From NCBI GenBank assembly GCA_003574895.1, contig PJFB01000013.1, forward strand, positions 62,001 to 126,000: 64,000 nt of DNA. The letters run 5' to 3'. Under the pieces are notes generated by a model. It was given only the letters and a program-made list of their open reading frames with translations, had not been told where the DNA came from and made no database searches. The translations under genes were made by a program, and so were the position numbers. This stretch comes from Geobacter sp. Lineage in GTDB: Bacteria; Desulfobacterota; Desulfuromonadia; Geobacterales; Pseudopelobacteraceae. Shown one piece after another: positions 16,043 through 24,471 of this stretch (its first letter is position 1; every line of letters begins with the position of its first letter).

Positions 16043-16345
16043 ATTCCCATCCGGAACGAAGATTTTTGTTCTGGCAAGGATATCTAGTTTCCATCCGGAA
16101 ACTCCGGATGAGAAACTGTAGGTTTCCGATTCGGAGAGCGGGGATTTTTTCTTCTGGCAAGGAAATCAAGGGATTGCGCGGAGGCGTACATCGGTACGCC
16201 GCACAAGCAAGGCCGAAGATTGACGCCGCCAGGGGGAAAAAGCACCCTTTCCGGACGGGAACTATCTAGGGATTGAACTGGGGTGTACATCAGTACGCCG
16301 CACAATTCCGCTTGCGAAATTGGACCGCCAAGTCACCCCACAGGG
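16043..16345. mobile_element. Miniature inverted-repeat element, split by a second copy
   Basis: The outer copy starts ATTCCCATCCGGAA and runs through TTCTGGCAAGGA to 16080, resumes at 16263 with the duplicated TATCTA, and continues GGGATTGAACTGGGGTGTAC...CGCCGCACAA to about 16345. Joined, the halves align with the element at 36927-37059 along the same TGGCAAGG...CGCCGCACAA core. Its right end is degenerate. The interruption is the element at 16087-16262. Confidence 0.7.
16087..16262. mobile_element. Nested 176-bp miniature element with inverted termini and 6-bp target duplication
   Basis: It begins GTTTCCATCCGGAAA and ends with the complement of GTTCCCGTCCGGAAA (13 of 15 matches), flanked on both sides by TATCTA (16081-16086 and 16263-16268). 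The interior holds a TTCTGGC...GCCAGGGGG outer arm pair and a small central hairpin GGCGTAC/GTACGCC. There is no coding capacity; mobilisation by a transposase elsewhere in the genome is inferred. Confidence 0.75.
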
Positions 16346-16389
16346 TGCAGCCACGGGCCGGATCACAAGCAAGACCGGTTATCCAGGAG

Positions 16390-16437
16390 TGTCGCAAAAC
16401 TTTACACACAACAAACCCGTTGTCACAAAAAGTTATA
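16390..16437 (+). promoter_or_regulatory. Two tandem enhancer-like sites upstream of the PEP-CTERM gene
   Basis: TGTCGCAAAACTTTACA (16390-16406) and TGTCACAAAAAGTTATA (16421-16437) are direct repeats 31 bp apart, about three helical turns. They lie 20-67 bp upstream of the -24 box. The first contains the same CTTTACA half-site as the palindromes at 7032-7182. They may bind the enhancer-binding protein that activates the promoter. Confidence 0.45.
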
Positions 16438-16456
16438 AATACAGCAAATTACAGTT

Positions 16457-16472
16457 TGGCACTATAACTGCA
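16457..16472 (+). promoter_or_regulatory. Sigma-54 promoter of the PEP-CTERM gene
   Basis: TGGCACTATAACTGCA has GG and GC separated by 10 bp, as in the -24/-12 consensus; only the first T of the TTGC block is C. It lies 79 bp before the start codon. PEP-CTERM genes are often under RpoN and PrsK/PrsR control, which supports the call. Confidence 0.65.
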
Positions 16473-16550
16473 TTCACATTTCCGCATAGGTTAAATGTAA
16501 TATATTATTGCTTGCCAATATATTGAAAAATATCGCAAAAGGAGCATTCA

Positions 16551-17291
16551 ATGAAGATCAGAAATTTATTAATCATCGTTTCAATCGTGTCGCTCACCTT
16601 GGCAGGAATTTCAAAGCTTGGTTTTGCCACAACCATAACCACCAAATATTCCACAGGCCTGTATGGGTACGAAAATGGCTATATCAAGCCAAGTCCTGCC
16701 GGCGACAAGTATGCAGCGGTCGGTATTGGTGGTGACCTCTTTACCACCTCTGACAAATCATATGATTTTTCATCGACCGGATCTTTTGCTACCTGGTGTG
16801 TCGATATATACCACTGGATGTCAACCAACCAGGTATCATATAACGTTGGCAGCGCCAATGACTTAGCATCTGTTTTCGGAGCCACCGGAACCGATCGGGT
16901 AAACACCTTGCTGCAACTGGCCAACAAGGATTATTCGCTGGTAAAGGATACTGACACATCAGCAGCATTCCAACTGGCCGTGTGGTCGATCATGTTTGGC
17001 ACGCCGGATTCTTCAGGAATTTATACTGTAAACAGCAGCACCTTTGCAGCCACCGTTACCACCTCAGGTTCTCATGCCATTGCAACAGCAAACGATTGGT
17101 TGAAAGATATCAATACCGATCCCATTACCGGGAACTACAAGTTGACGTATTTGTCGGACGGTGATTGCAATTACACTCAGGATATGGTTGTGTTTACATC
17201 TGCACCGGTTCCCGAGCCTTCTACATTCATCCTTTTGGGTGCCGGGCTTGCCGGTGTAGCCCTTCTGAGGAGAAGGAATAGAAAAGCATAA
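16551..17291 (+). CDS. PEP-CTERM sorting-domain protein with possible thioester
   Basis: A 246-residue exported protein: signal peptide (about residues 1-26), ectodomain, and a C-terminal sorting tail [27 protein letters not shown] (PEP motif, membrane helix, basic cluster) recognised by exosortase. WCVDI (C83) and AFQLAVW (Q141) match the spacing and context of Cys-Gln thioester domains, which can attach covalently to surfaces; this is inferred from motif alone. AAAGGAG precedes the ATG. No exosortase gene is visible in this window. A strong terminator follows. Confidence 0.88.
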   Translation: MKIRNLLIIVSIVSLTLAGISKLGFATTITTKYSTGLYGYENGYIKPSPAGDKYAAVGIGGDLFTTSDKSYDFSSTGSFATWCVDIYHWMSTNQVSYNVGSANDLASVFGATGTDRVNTLLQLANKDYSLVKDTDTSAAFQLAVWSIMFGTPDSSGIYTVNSSTFAATVTTSGSHAIATANDWLKDINTDPITGNYKLTYLSDGDCNYTQDMVVFTSAPVPEPSTFILLGAGLAGVALLRRRNRKA

Positions 17292-17321
17292 ATCTTCCGA
17301 CCATTCATTCTAGTAATGAGC

Positions 17322-17352
17322 AAAGGCCTCCAGGAATGGGGGCCTTTTTTTG
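17322..17352 (+). terminator. Rho-independent terminator of the PEP-CTERM gene
   Basis: AAAGGCCTCC pairs with GGGGGCCTTT around a 6-nt loop and is followed by a T-run. It starts 31 bp after the stop codon. Confidence 0.8.
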
Positions 17353-17498
17353 CGGTAAGTGCGCGGACCGACGTCGAATACCTTTACACTCTGGCGCCAA
17401 ACTACCCGGCACATGGTACTGCAAAGAGAAAGTTATTGGCAAATTGCCAGCTTTAGTTTCAACATGATTGCGCATTCCAATTTGGAGCCCTGACGAAG

Positions 17499-17548
17499 AA
17501 AGGCCACTTTTCCCGAGAAAAGTGGCCTTTTTGATATTTGGCGTCCCC
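17499..17548 (-). repeat. tRNA-Arg 3'-end/terminator repeat, copy 1
   Basis: A 13-bp stem hairpin (AAAGGCCACTTTT / AAAAGTGGCCTTT) is followed by TTGATATTTGGCGTCCCC. Read on the minus strand this is GGGGACGCCA, the last ten bases of the tRNA-Arg at 31362, then its trailer and terminator. It can also serve as terminator for the kdpE operon, which ends 35 bp away. Confidence 0.65.
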
Positions 17549-17582
17549 TGAATGCGGCAATTTTTCAATGATCCACCGGTTT

Positions 17583-18284
17583 TTAATAGTCCAAAGCCTT
17601 TAAACGATACCCGACTCCTGGCTCGGTTGTAATGTACTGTGGACGAGAGGCATCCACTTCTATTTTCCGACGCAAATTGCTTATATTGACCCGAAGTACA
17701 TGGGGCTGTTCAACATATCCGACCCCCCAGATTTGTTTAAGGATTTGACTGTGGGATATAACTTTCCCGGCATGTGTGACCAGCAAGCGCAACAGATCGT
17801 ATTCGGTCGGGGTAAGTTGAATCTCTTCCCCCCTAACGGTTACTATTCTTCTGGAAAGATCGACCTCAAGTTCATCTACTTTATAGATCGGCTCAGACAC
17901 TAGTTGCACAGATCGTCGCAATGCACCTCTGATTCGCGCTTTTAACTCGGCCACACCGAATGGCTTGCTCAGATAATCATCGGCCCCGGCATCTATAGCC
18001 TTTACTTTATCGCTCTCACGATCCCTTATCGAAAGGACTATGATTGGGACTTGCGACCACTCTCGTATCCTTTTGATTACTTCAACCCCATCCATGTCGG
18101 GCAAACCCAGGTCGAGCAGAATCAAGTCCGGGTGCGCTGCCACGGCCGCTGCCAAGGCAGCATGACCGTTTTCTGCCTGATGCAACGAAAACTCGCCTGT
18201 ATCCAACGTGGTATGCAAAAACCGCTGAATCGATACTTCATCATCAACAATGAGAATTCGTGGAAGGTTATCGTCGCTTGACAT
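17583..18284 (-). CDS. kdpE: KdpE-like response regulator
   Basis: A 233-residue OmpR-family regulator. The receiver (residues 9-120) has the acidic pair D14-D15, phosphoacceptor D58 in LILLDLGLPDMDG and K107 in LSKPF. A winged-helix DNA-binding domain (about 135-230) contains EIQLTPTEYDLLRLLVTHAGKVISH and ends GVGYRLKALDY. KdpE normally responds to low potassium through KdpD. It overlaps the kinase gene by 17 bp. AGAGGCG precedes the ATG. No kdpFABC genes are visible; the neighbouring potassium transporter is the likely target. Confidence 0.85.
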   Translation of the reverse strand: MSSDDNLPRILIVDDEVSIQRFLHTTLDTGEFSLHQAENGHAALAAAVAAHPDLILLDLGLPDMDGVEVIKRIREWSQVPIIVLSIRDRESDKVKAIDAGADDYLSKPFGVAELKARIRGALRRSVQLVSEPIYKVDELEVDLSRRIVTVRGEEIQLTPTEYDLLRLLVTHAGKVISHSQILKQIWGVGYVEQPHVLRVNISNLRRKIEVDASRPQYITTEPGVGYRLKALDY

Positions 18285-19809
18285 TCTGCGCCTCTTTCTG
18301 AGGTAATTGCACTTTCAGAAGCAATCCACCGCCGATTCGGTTCTCGGCAATAATTTTACCACCATGCGCCTCTACAATACCCCTGCAAATCGAAAGTCCC
18401 AATCCCGTACCACTCACTCCCTCCGGAACGGAAATTCGGTGGAATTTATCAAAGATGCGAGTTAAATCCTGAACTGGAATGCCTGGGCCCCGGTCAGCAA
18501 CTTCAATGGTTAATTGCCTGTCATCTGAGTAGGCTGCTATGTCGATAGTACTTTCAGCTGGAGAATATTTCAAAGCATTGTCAATCAGGTTGACCAATAC
18601 CTGGGTCATCAGCACGAGATCCATTCTGGCCAGTAAAATGCCGGGCGGAAGCTGTACGTTTACAACCCTTGTGCCGAGACGCTGCCCAACTGCGGCCAGA
18701 GCGCATCCGACAAGATCCTGCACGTCGCACAGTTCCAGCTTCAACCTCATCTCTCCTGCCTCCAGCCTGGTCATGTCAAGCAGGTTACCGACGAAACGGT
18801 TCAATCGCCCGGCCTCTTCCCAAGCAGTATCAACCAAGTCCTGTTTGTCCTTATCATCAAGTTGATACCCATTATCTCTAATCTCCCCCAATACTCCCGT
18901 AATCGTTACCAGTGGCGTACGAAGATCATGGGATACAGAATTTAGCAGAGCCTGCTCCAGGTTTTCCCTGGCTTGGAGAATCTGGGCATCTTCTGCCTGC
19001 TGAGACAGCCGAACACGTTCAAGAGACAGGGCTGACTGGGTGCAGAATGATTCAAGCAGATGGCGCATTTTTTCATAACGGATGTTTGGATCTGATCTGA
19101 AGCTGATTCCAAGAACACCCAGAGGAGTCCCTAGTAACTGAATGGGCATGAAGAGCATTTTTGACGAGTGGAAAGCCGAAGTCCCCCCCCCGGCTGGCCG
19201 CATACTCTTGAAGGACCATTGGGCAATTTTTTCAGCTTCACCATCATCGTTCCAGTCTTTGCTGGAATCGGCAATAACAAGTTCCCCTTCGTCAGCTAAA
19301 AACAGCACGGCACTTGCTTCCAAACTGATTTCCACGTTCTTCACAATCGAAAAGACCACAGACTGTATATCCGCTGCAACGGCCAAGTCCTTGCTCAAAC
19401 GATAAAGGCTTGCGGTCTCGGCTTCGCGTTCCTTGAGCTTCTCGGCCCGGTCCTGGACCTTAGCCACCAGGGTGCTGATAATGACACCAACGCCAAAGAG
19501 CCCCAAAAATGTGATGAGATATTCCTTGTCAGCCACACTGAAGGTAAGCCGTGGAGGGACAAAGAAATAATCAAAGGCCAAAACCCCCAAGAAAGCGGTT
19601 AAAATCGCCTGTTTTTGTCCGAGCCACAGCGAGGCCATAACAACCGTCACCAGATAAACCATCACCATGTTGGTGGGGGACACATACGGGCGAATCGCTG
19701 CACAAAACAAGGTTGCCGTCAGAGTCAGAATCAAAGCAAAAATATAGCTGACAGCAAGCCGCATTCGGTGCCCGGGCGAGAAGGATTCAGTATGAAATTT
19801 GAATGGCAT
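18268..19809 (-). CDS. KdpD-like sensor histidine kinase lacking the N-terminal KdpD/USP domains
   Basis: A 513-residue membrane kinase. Residues 16-115 form the four-helix DUF4118 membrane unit of KdpD (YFFVPPRLTFSVADKEYLITF loop). A GAF-like domain (about 140-265) and coiled linker lead to HisKA with H294 in SVSHDLRTPL and a HATPase domain (DRGPGIP and GTGLGLSICRGI). Full KdpD proteins are about 900 residues; the ATP-binding KdpD and universal-stress domains are absent, so sensing must differ from the E. coli type. No clear Shine-Dalgarno was seen at 19809. Confidence 0.83.
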   Translation of the reverse strand: MPFKFHTESFSPGHRMRLAVSYIFALILTLTATLFCAAIRPYVSPTNMVMVYLVTVVMASLWLGQKQAILTAFLGVLAFDYFFVPPRLTFSVADKEYLITFLGLFGVGVIISTLVAKVQDRAEKLKEREAETASLYRLSKDLAVAADIQSVVFSIVKNVEISLEASAVLFLADEGELVIADSSKDWNDDGEAEKIAQWSFKSMRPAGGGTSAFHSSKMLFMPIQLLGTPLGVLGISFRSDPNIRYEKMRHLLESFCTQSALSLERVRLSQQAEDAQILQARENLEQALLNSVSHDLRTPLVTITGVLGEIRDNGYQLDDKDKQDLVDTAWEEAGRLNRFVGNLLDMTRLEAGEMRLKLELCDVQDLVGCALAAVGQRLGTRVVNVQLPPGILLARMDLVLMTQVLVNLIDNALKYSPAESTIDIAAYSDDRQLTIEVADRGPGIPVQDLTRIFDKFHRISVPEGVSGTGLGLSICRGIVEAHGGKIIAENRIGGGLLLKVQLPQKEAQNVKRR

Positions 19810-19883
19810 GTCTATAGTCTATTCAATCATGTCACAACGGCAAGCACTTTTTCACGTGCCGGCCTCCCCGATTCATTGTCGAT

Positions 19884-21866
19884 TTATGTTCGAACCCTGA
19901 TAGGCATAATGACCGTAGTGAGACCTTCCCATTGCAAACGGCGTTGAATGGCAAAAGCGGTCTCATTATGCAACATTCGATGGTAAAACTTTTCCAAACG
20001 GAAGGTGAGCTGTCCGGTGAAAACCGTTGAACGAGGATACTCCTCATGGATCATTTTACAGAGCTCTGTTGCACCCTCTACAACATCAGTTGCTGTTTCC
20101 ATCCTGTAGTCGGCGGTAAAACCAAGGCGACGGCCCAAGTCAACGTACTTTTCAAGCCCCTGCTTGACCGATGTTTCCAAGGCCTCGACCTCCTCTGCAC
20201 CCTTGAAGGAGCCGGAATCGACAACCGCGATTGAAACAAAAATCACATTTTTGTACGTCTTGGGAAACGTGGATAATATTGAAAGCAGGGTATGCACACC
20301 GAAACCGCCATATCCTGAAACCAACTGAATAGCCGTTGGTTCATTATGATCAAGAGGCTCGCTGTTATAGTTGTGGTTAACAGGAAAATCCAGCAGTGTA
20401 TTGTCAAGATCCGCGATCCCTCGTCGCACTTGGTTATAATGACCTTTGATAAGATAGCAGAGCGAGATCACAATTAAAGTGATTAGAAGTGTCATCCAGC
20501 CCCCCTCTGCAAACTTTTCAAAGGTGGTGACAACCAGAATAGTGACACAAAGGACCAATCCCATCAGATGTACCGCAAGATGACGAAACCACTGGGGGTC
20601 TTCTCTTCTGCGTTGGATGAAAAATTTTGACATCCCGAGTTGGGAGAGGGAAAAGGTGATGAAAACGTTGATAGAGTACATGACCACAAGCATGCCAACC
20701 GATCCGCCGGTATAGAACAGCAAAGCGATGGCAGCAAGCCCCATCAGCAGGATGCCGTTACGCATGGTCAGCCGAACCGACAAGGCCGCGAAGCGGTGTG
20801 GAAACCAGGAGTCGATCGCCATGTTGGACATCACCCTGGGCCCGTCCACAAACCCGGCCTGTGCCGCCACCAACAGGAGGGCGCCCTCGGAAAATATGGT
20901 GATAAAGGCGACCCAGTGCCCCATGGGCCAACCGGTGAAGAGATTATCGGCCAAGACAGCGTTGAGAGTCTTCCCTTCAACCGGTTTCAAGGCCAGGAAC
21001 AGGTAGCAGAGCAGGATGAAGGAAGAGGTAAAAGCCAGGGATGTGGCCATGTAGAGCATGGTACGCTTACCCGTCTGCACCCGAGGTTCGCGCATGATCT
21101 GGAGGCCGTTTGAGACCGCCTCTATCCCGGTATAGGTACCGCCCCCCAATGAATAGGCCCGCATGAACAACATCAGAATACCGACCACCCCGATTGTGGA
21201 GAAATCGCGGTGGATGCCGCTACCAAGATCGTTCACCACCGGAGCGAAGCGGTCGGCGTGAATGCTGACCCCGTAGATGAGCATGATGACGTGGGTTGCC
21301 ACGAAGACCATGAAGATCGGCGCCAGCACTGTTACCGACTCTTTGACCCCTCGCACGTTGAGAACAATCAGGATAACGATCAGCAAACAGGCAAAGGGAA
21401 CCTTGTAGAGGTGATACTGAGCCGGCAGATAGCTGAAGACCGCATCTACGCCGGAAGCAATGGAGATGGTGATGGTCATCACGTAGTCCACCAGCAGGGC
21501 GCTGCCCGACACTACCCCGGCCTTTTCCCCCAGAAGATGGGTGGCAACAATATACCCGCCGCCGCCGTGCGGAAAATGCTCGATGATGCGGGAGTATGAA
21601 TAAGATATGATGAATACCGTCAGAGCCATTACCACGGCCAGGAGAAGCGCCAGATAAGTGTGGGAACCGAGGGCCTTAAAGGCCTCTTCCGGGCCATAGG
21701 CTGAAGAGGAGAGCCCATCCGCTCCGAGTCCGACCCAGGCAAGCACGGGGATAAGTGACATCTTATGAAAAAGGTGGATATCTTTCAGTTGCTTTGGGGA
21801 ACCAAAAATGGCGAGTAATGCCTTCTTGAACAATGAACTGCCAGCTTTACCGGATTCGGGATTCAT
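19884..21866 (-). CDS. KimA-like APC-superfamily potassium transporter
   Basis: A 660-residue protein with about 12 membrane helices in residues 30-470 and a cytoplasmic C-terminal domain of about 190 residues. WVGLGADGLSSSAYGPEEAFKALG (about residues 44-67) and HFPHGGGGYIVATHLLGE are typical of the KimA/YdaO branch, which imports K+ with protons. AGGGG 5 nt before the ATG supports the start. The start overlaps the preceding small gene by 4 bp, and the gene lies directly upstream of the KdpD/KdpE-like genes on the same strand, forming a plausible potassium-homeostasis operon. Confidence 0.8.
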   Translation of the reverse strand: MNPESGKAGSSLFKKALLAIFGSPKQLKDIHLFHKMSLIPVLAWVGLGADGLSSSAYGPEEAFKALGSHTYLALLLAVVMALTVFIISYSYSRIIEHFPHGGGGYIVATHLLGEKAGVVSGSALLVDYVMTITISIASGVDAVFSYLPAQYHLYKVPFACLLIVILIVLNVRGVKESVTVLAPIFMVFVATHVIMLIYGVSIHADRFAPVVNDLGSGIHRDFSTIGVVGILMLFMRAYSLGGGTYTGIEAVSNGLQIMREPRVQTGKRTMLYMATSLAFTSSFILLCYLFLALKPVEGKTLNAVLADNLFTGWPMGHWVAFITIFSEGALLLVAAQAGFVDGPRVMSNMAIDSWFPHRFAALSVRLTMRNGILLMGLAAIALLFYTGGSVGMLVVMYSINVFITFSLSQLGMSKFFIQRRREDPQWFRHLAVHLMGLVLCVTILVVTTFEKFAEGGWMTLLITLIVISLCYLIKGHYNQVRRGIADLDNTLLDFPVNHNYNSEPLDHNEPTAIQLVSGYGGFGVHTLLSILSTFPKTYKNVIFVSIAVVDSGSFKGAEEVEALETSVKQGLEKYVDLGRRLGFTADYRMETATDVVEGATELCKMIHEEYPRSTVFTGQLTFRLEKFYHRMLHNETAFAIQRRLQWEGLTTVIMPIRVRT

Positions 21867-22084
21867 TTAAGCCCCTGCATTTTTTCGAATAACATTGGTC
21901 GCACTTTGTCGGTTTCAATGACGGTCCATTTCTGGTTTTTGAAATCAAACACCGGAGTTTCACCATGATCATAGTTTGGTGGCGTAAGATCAGTTATACC
22001 TTCACTGATATTTATGTCTGCTTTGTCACCAAAGTCCTGTCCAAGATACAAGCCGGTTTCTGAATCAAACAGGTAGAGTTTCAT
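21863..22084 (-). CDS. Small hypothetical protein coupled to the potassium transporter
   Basis: A 73-residue protein starting MKLYLFDSETGLYLGQ, with a TDLTPPNYDHGETPVFDFKNQKWTVIE segment resembling the carbohydrate- or peptide-facing modules of phage tail-fibre assembly proteins. That likeness is weak and no function is claimed. GGAG 8 nt upstream supports the ATG at 22084 over an upstream in-frame ATG at 22111. Its stop overlaps the transporter start (ATGA). Confidence 0.65.
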   Translation of the reverse strand: MKLYLFDSETGLYLGQDFGDKADINISEGITDLTPPNYDHGETPVFDFKNQKWTVIETDKVRPMLFEKMQGLK

Positions 22085-22483
22085 GGCTAGTTCTCCAATA
22101 ATCGTTGTCATCTCTTGACTTGATTACAGTTTAGCTATGAATGGATAAAGGCGGTGTCAAAATGGCAGAGAAACGCGTCAAGAAAATATCAAGAAGGGAG
22201 AAAATATGCGGATGTTGGGAGGGTAAACCGAACAATGTGTTGATCAGCATCAAGCATTGACCCGGCATCGGCGTTTGGCCTAACCCGCCACTTAAAGTAA
22301 TATCTATGAGTTGTATGTGGTGATTGGGTCAACTGCAGTGCCGATATGGGTCAGATCCGAAAGCCGCTTGACGGTATTATAAGCGCGTGGACACATAATA
22401 GCCTCACAATCTCCCCTTCGCTACGACTATGAAGGAGGTGGCTGACCGCCCAGCGGCTCAACAGTAATATTCTAATATTCCCG
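22085..22483. other. Intergenic region between rpoH and the potassium operon
   Basis: No gene, terminator or known riboswitch was recognised in this 399-bp stretch. It presumably holds the promoter of the minus-strand potassium operon. A consensus search for a ydaO-type c-di-AMP riboswitch by eye gave nothing convincing. Confidence 0.4.
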
Positions 22484-23335
22484 TTAGTGAGCGAGCAGCA
22501 ATTGAGGCTGCAGGATATTTTTCAGCTTTGTCAATGCACGCTCTTCTATCTGGCGCACCCGCTCACGAGAAATGGAAAAGTGGTTCGCGATATCTTGAAG
22601 TGTCGCGGGGTCATCGCTGGTAATCCTGTGTTCAATAATAAAGCGTTCTTTTTCGTTCAACCCCTGCAAGGCATGAGCAACAGCATTCTTTAAGACTTGT
22701 TCGCGTTGATACTCGCCTAGCATTTCTTCCTGATTCATCCGGTCATCTGCAATAGTCTCCAATATCGTCAAGCCATCGCTTTCAGTGATCTCTTCATTGA
22801 GAGAAACTTCGCCTTTAAGCCGTTGCTCCATTTCAACGACTTCATGATCCGGTACATGGAGCATACTGGATACTTCCAAGGCGTCGCTGTCACTGCCGGT
22901 CAATTTGAGTAGTGCTTCCTTTGTCTTGCGTAACCCATAAAACAATTTTCTCTGTGCTTGCGTTGTGCCGATTTTGACGAGACTCCAGGTGGAGACGATG
23001 AAATTCTGAATGTAGGCCCGTATCCACCACACGGCATAGGAAATCAGACGAACCCCTTTGTAGGGATTGAATTTGCGAACTGCCATCATGAGTCCAACAT
23101 TGCCCTCCTGGATCAGATCGAGCATTTTCAGACCGTAATGACGGTATTCGGATGCAACCTTCACCACATAGCGAAGGTTTGAAGTAATGAGGGTATGAGC
23201 GGCCTCCAGGTCCTTTTCCTCAAAGAACTTGACGGCGTAGTTCCTCTCCTCGTCTTCGGTGAGTAATTTGAATGTGCGGATTTCGGAAAGATAGAGGGTG
23301 AGACTGTCGGCAACGACTGGCAGATTGGTAACCAT
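22484..23335 (-). CDS. rpoH: RNA polymerase heat-shock sigma factor RpoH
   Basis: A 283-residue sigma-70-family protein. Region 2 reads [33 protein letters not shown] and VRLISYAVWWIRAYI, followed by TTQAQRKLFYGLRKTKE, the RpoH box that distinguishes sigma-32 from other sigma factors. Region 4 ends with an HTH in DIANHFSISRERVRQIEERALTKLK. GGGAGGTG precedes the ATG at 23335; the longer frame to 23371 is not used. Divergent Hsp20/CbpA genes are its likely regulon members, and a CIRCE-like site lies upstream. Confidence 0.93.
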   Translation of the reverse strand: MVTNLPVVADSLTLYLSEIRTFKLLTEDEERNYAVKFFEEKDLEAAHTLITSNLRYVVKVASEYRHYGLKMLDLIQEGNVGLMMAVRKFNPYKGVRLISYAVWWIRAYIQNFIVSTWSLVKIGTTQAQRKLFYGLRKTKEALLKLTGSDSDALEVSSMLHVPDHEVVEMEQRLKGEVSLNEEITESDGLTILETIADDRMNQEEMLGEYQREQVLKNAVAHALQGLNEKERFIIEHRITSDDPATLQDIANHFSISRERVRQIEERALTKLKNILQPQLLLAH

Positions 23336-23364
23336 GACGCACCTCCCGAAAGCTTGTATCATGA

Positions 23365-23391
23365 TTAGCACTCTATAGTGCTGACTGCTAA
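23365..23391. promoter_or_regulatory. CIRCE-like HrcA operator upstream of rpoH
   Basis: TTAGCACTC (23365-23373) and GACTGCTAA (23383-23391) are separated by exactly 9 bp. The consensus is TTAGCACTC-N9-GAGTGCTAA, so 17 of 18 arm positions match. It lies 30 bp upstream of the rpoH start, in the divergent region shared with the Hsp20 genes, and suggests HrcA repression of rpoH. Confidence 0.8.
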
Positions 23392-23489
23392 AATCATAGC
23401 AAAACGTTATATCGATTTCAAGAAGAAAAATAGAATATACTCCATGATATCAGTGTGTTGAGATGGTTTAAAAAATCAGCTTCCCCCTC

Positions 23490-23518
23490 TTGACAAGCAA
23501 AAAGTGCGTACTTATGTA
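23490..23518 (+). promoter_or_regulatory. Sigma-70-like promoter of the Hsp20 cluster
   Basis: TTGACA (23490-23495) and TATGTA (23513-23518) are separated by 17 bp, about 40 bp upstream of the first hsp20 start. A heat-shock sigma promoter was not clearly seen, though CCCCCT just upstream of the -35 is notable. Confidence 0.55.
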
Positions 23519-23556
23519 TTGATCAGATAAACACTCATCGAAAGGAGGTAATCCAC

Positions 23557-24006
23557 ATGGCAACCTGGGATGTATTCAAGGAACTGGACAATCTGAGAAG
23601 GGAAATCGATGAAGCGTTTCGTGGCGTCGGTGTCAACCGGCCGTTTGGACCGACATTCCTTTCGCCGGTAACAACCCGTCGTTTTCCGCTGGTCAATTTC
23701 AGCGAGGATGGGGGGCATGTCTACATCGAGGCACTGGTTCCCGGCGTTGACCCGAAGGATGTCGATCTGACCGTACTGCGGAACACCGTCACCATTAGCG
23801 GAGAACGCAAGCCGTTCGTAGAGAAGGAAGGCCAGATCGTACACCGTTCCGAACTCGGCTCCGGCAAATTCTCCCGCACCCTCGAACTGCCGGTCGATAT
23901 CGATCCTGAAAAGATCACGGCCAACTGCAAAGACGGCGTCATGCAGATCACCCTGGCCAAGGCCGAACACGCCAAACCGAAAAAAATCGACATCAAACTT
24001 TCGTGA
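23557..24006 (+). CDS. Small heat-shock protein Hsp20 (first of three)
   Basis: A 149-residue alpha-crystallin-domain chaperone. N-terminal MATWDVFKELDNLRREIDEAF is followed by an alpha-crystallin domain (about residues 45-140) with GVDPKDVDLTVLRNTVTISGERKP and the C-terminal GVMQITLAKAEHAKPKKIDI. Small Hsps hold unfolded proteins for ATP-dependent refolding. AAAGGAGGTAAT precedes the ATG. It leads a plus-strand run of three hsp20 genes and cbpAM. Confidence 0.93.
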   Translation: MATWDVFKELDNLRREIDEAFRGVGVNRPFGPTFLSPVTTRRFPLVNFSEDGGHVYIEALVPGVDPKDVDLTVLRNTVTISGERKPFVEKEGQIVHRSELGSGKFSRTLELPVDIDPEKITANCKDGVMQITLAKAEHAKPKKIDIKLS

Positions 24007-24043
24007 TAACGAACGTCATGACAAGGAAAGGAGGTAATCAATC

Positions 24044-24442
24044 ATGGCAGCCAACAGCTTAACAGAAAGAAACGATGAACGGAATGTGCAGACACGTGAA
24101 GAGACGCGGTCCAATGAACGCTATATCCGCCCAGCAGTGAACATCATCGAGGATGAAGAAGGCCTGGTTTTGACCGCAGACATCCCGGGTGCTTCCAAGG
24201 AATCGTTGGATGTCAGCGTTGAAAAAGGCATTCTGACCATCAGCGCCCCTGCTCAACACTCGGTGCCAGGAACCTCGGCCTATCGGGAGTTCGAGCTGGC
24301 AAACTATTACCGCCAGTTTTCGATCCCCGAGAGCCTCAATCAGGAAAAAGCCCATGCCGACTACGTGAACGGCATCCTGACCCTGCGGATACCGAAGGCT
24401 GAAGTCGCCAAACCGAAACGGATCGCCGTGCAGGTCGATTGA
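24044..24442 (+). CDS. Small heat-shock protein Hsp20 (second of three)
   Basis: A 132-residue Hsp20. The N-terminal arm is short and charged (LTERNDERNVQTREETRSNE); the alpha-crystallin domain (about residues 32-125) includes GLVLTADIPGASKESLDVSVEKGILTISA and YVNGILTLRIPKAEVAKPKRIAV. Divergence from its two neighbours indicates separate paralogues, which could co-assemble. AAAGGAGGTAATC precedes the ATG; it starts 37 bp after the first copy. Confidence 0.93.
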   Translation: MAANSLTERNDERNVQTREETRSNERYIRPAVNIIEDEEGLVLTADIPGASKESLDVSVEKGILTISAPAQHSVPGTSAYREFELANYYRQFSIPESLNQEKAHADYVNGILTLRIPKAEVAKPKRIAVQVD

Positions 24443-24471
24443 GCAATGATGTTGCTTGGGAGGTGATCACC

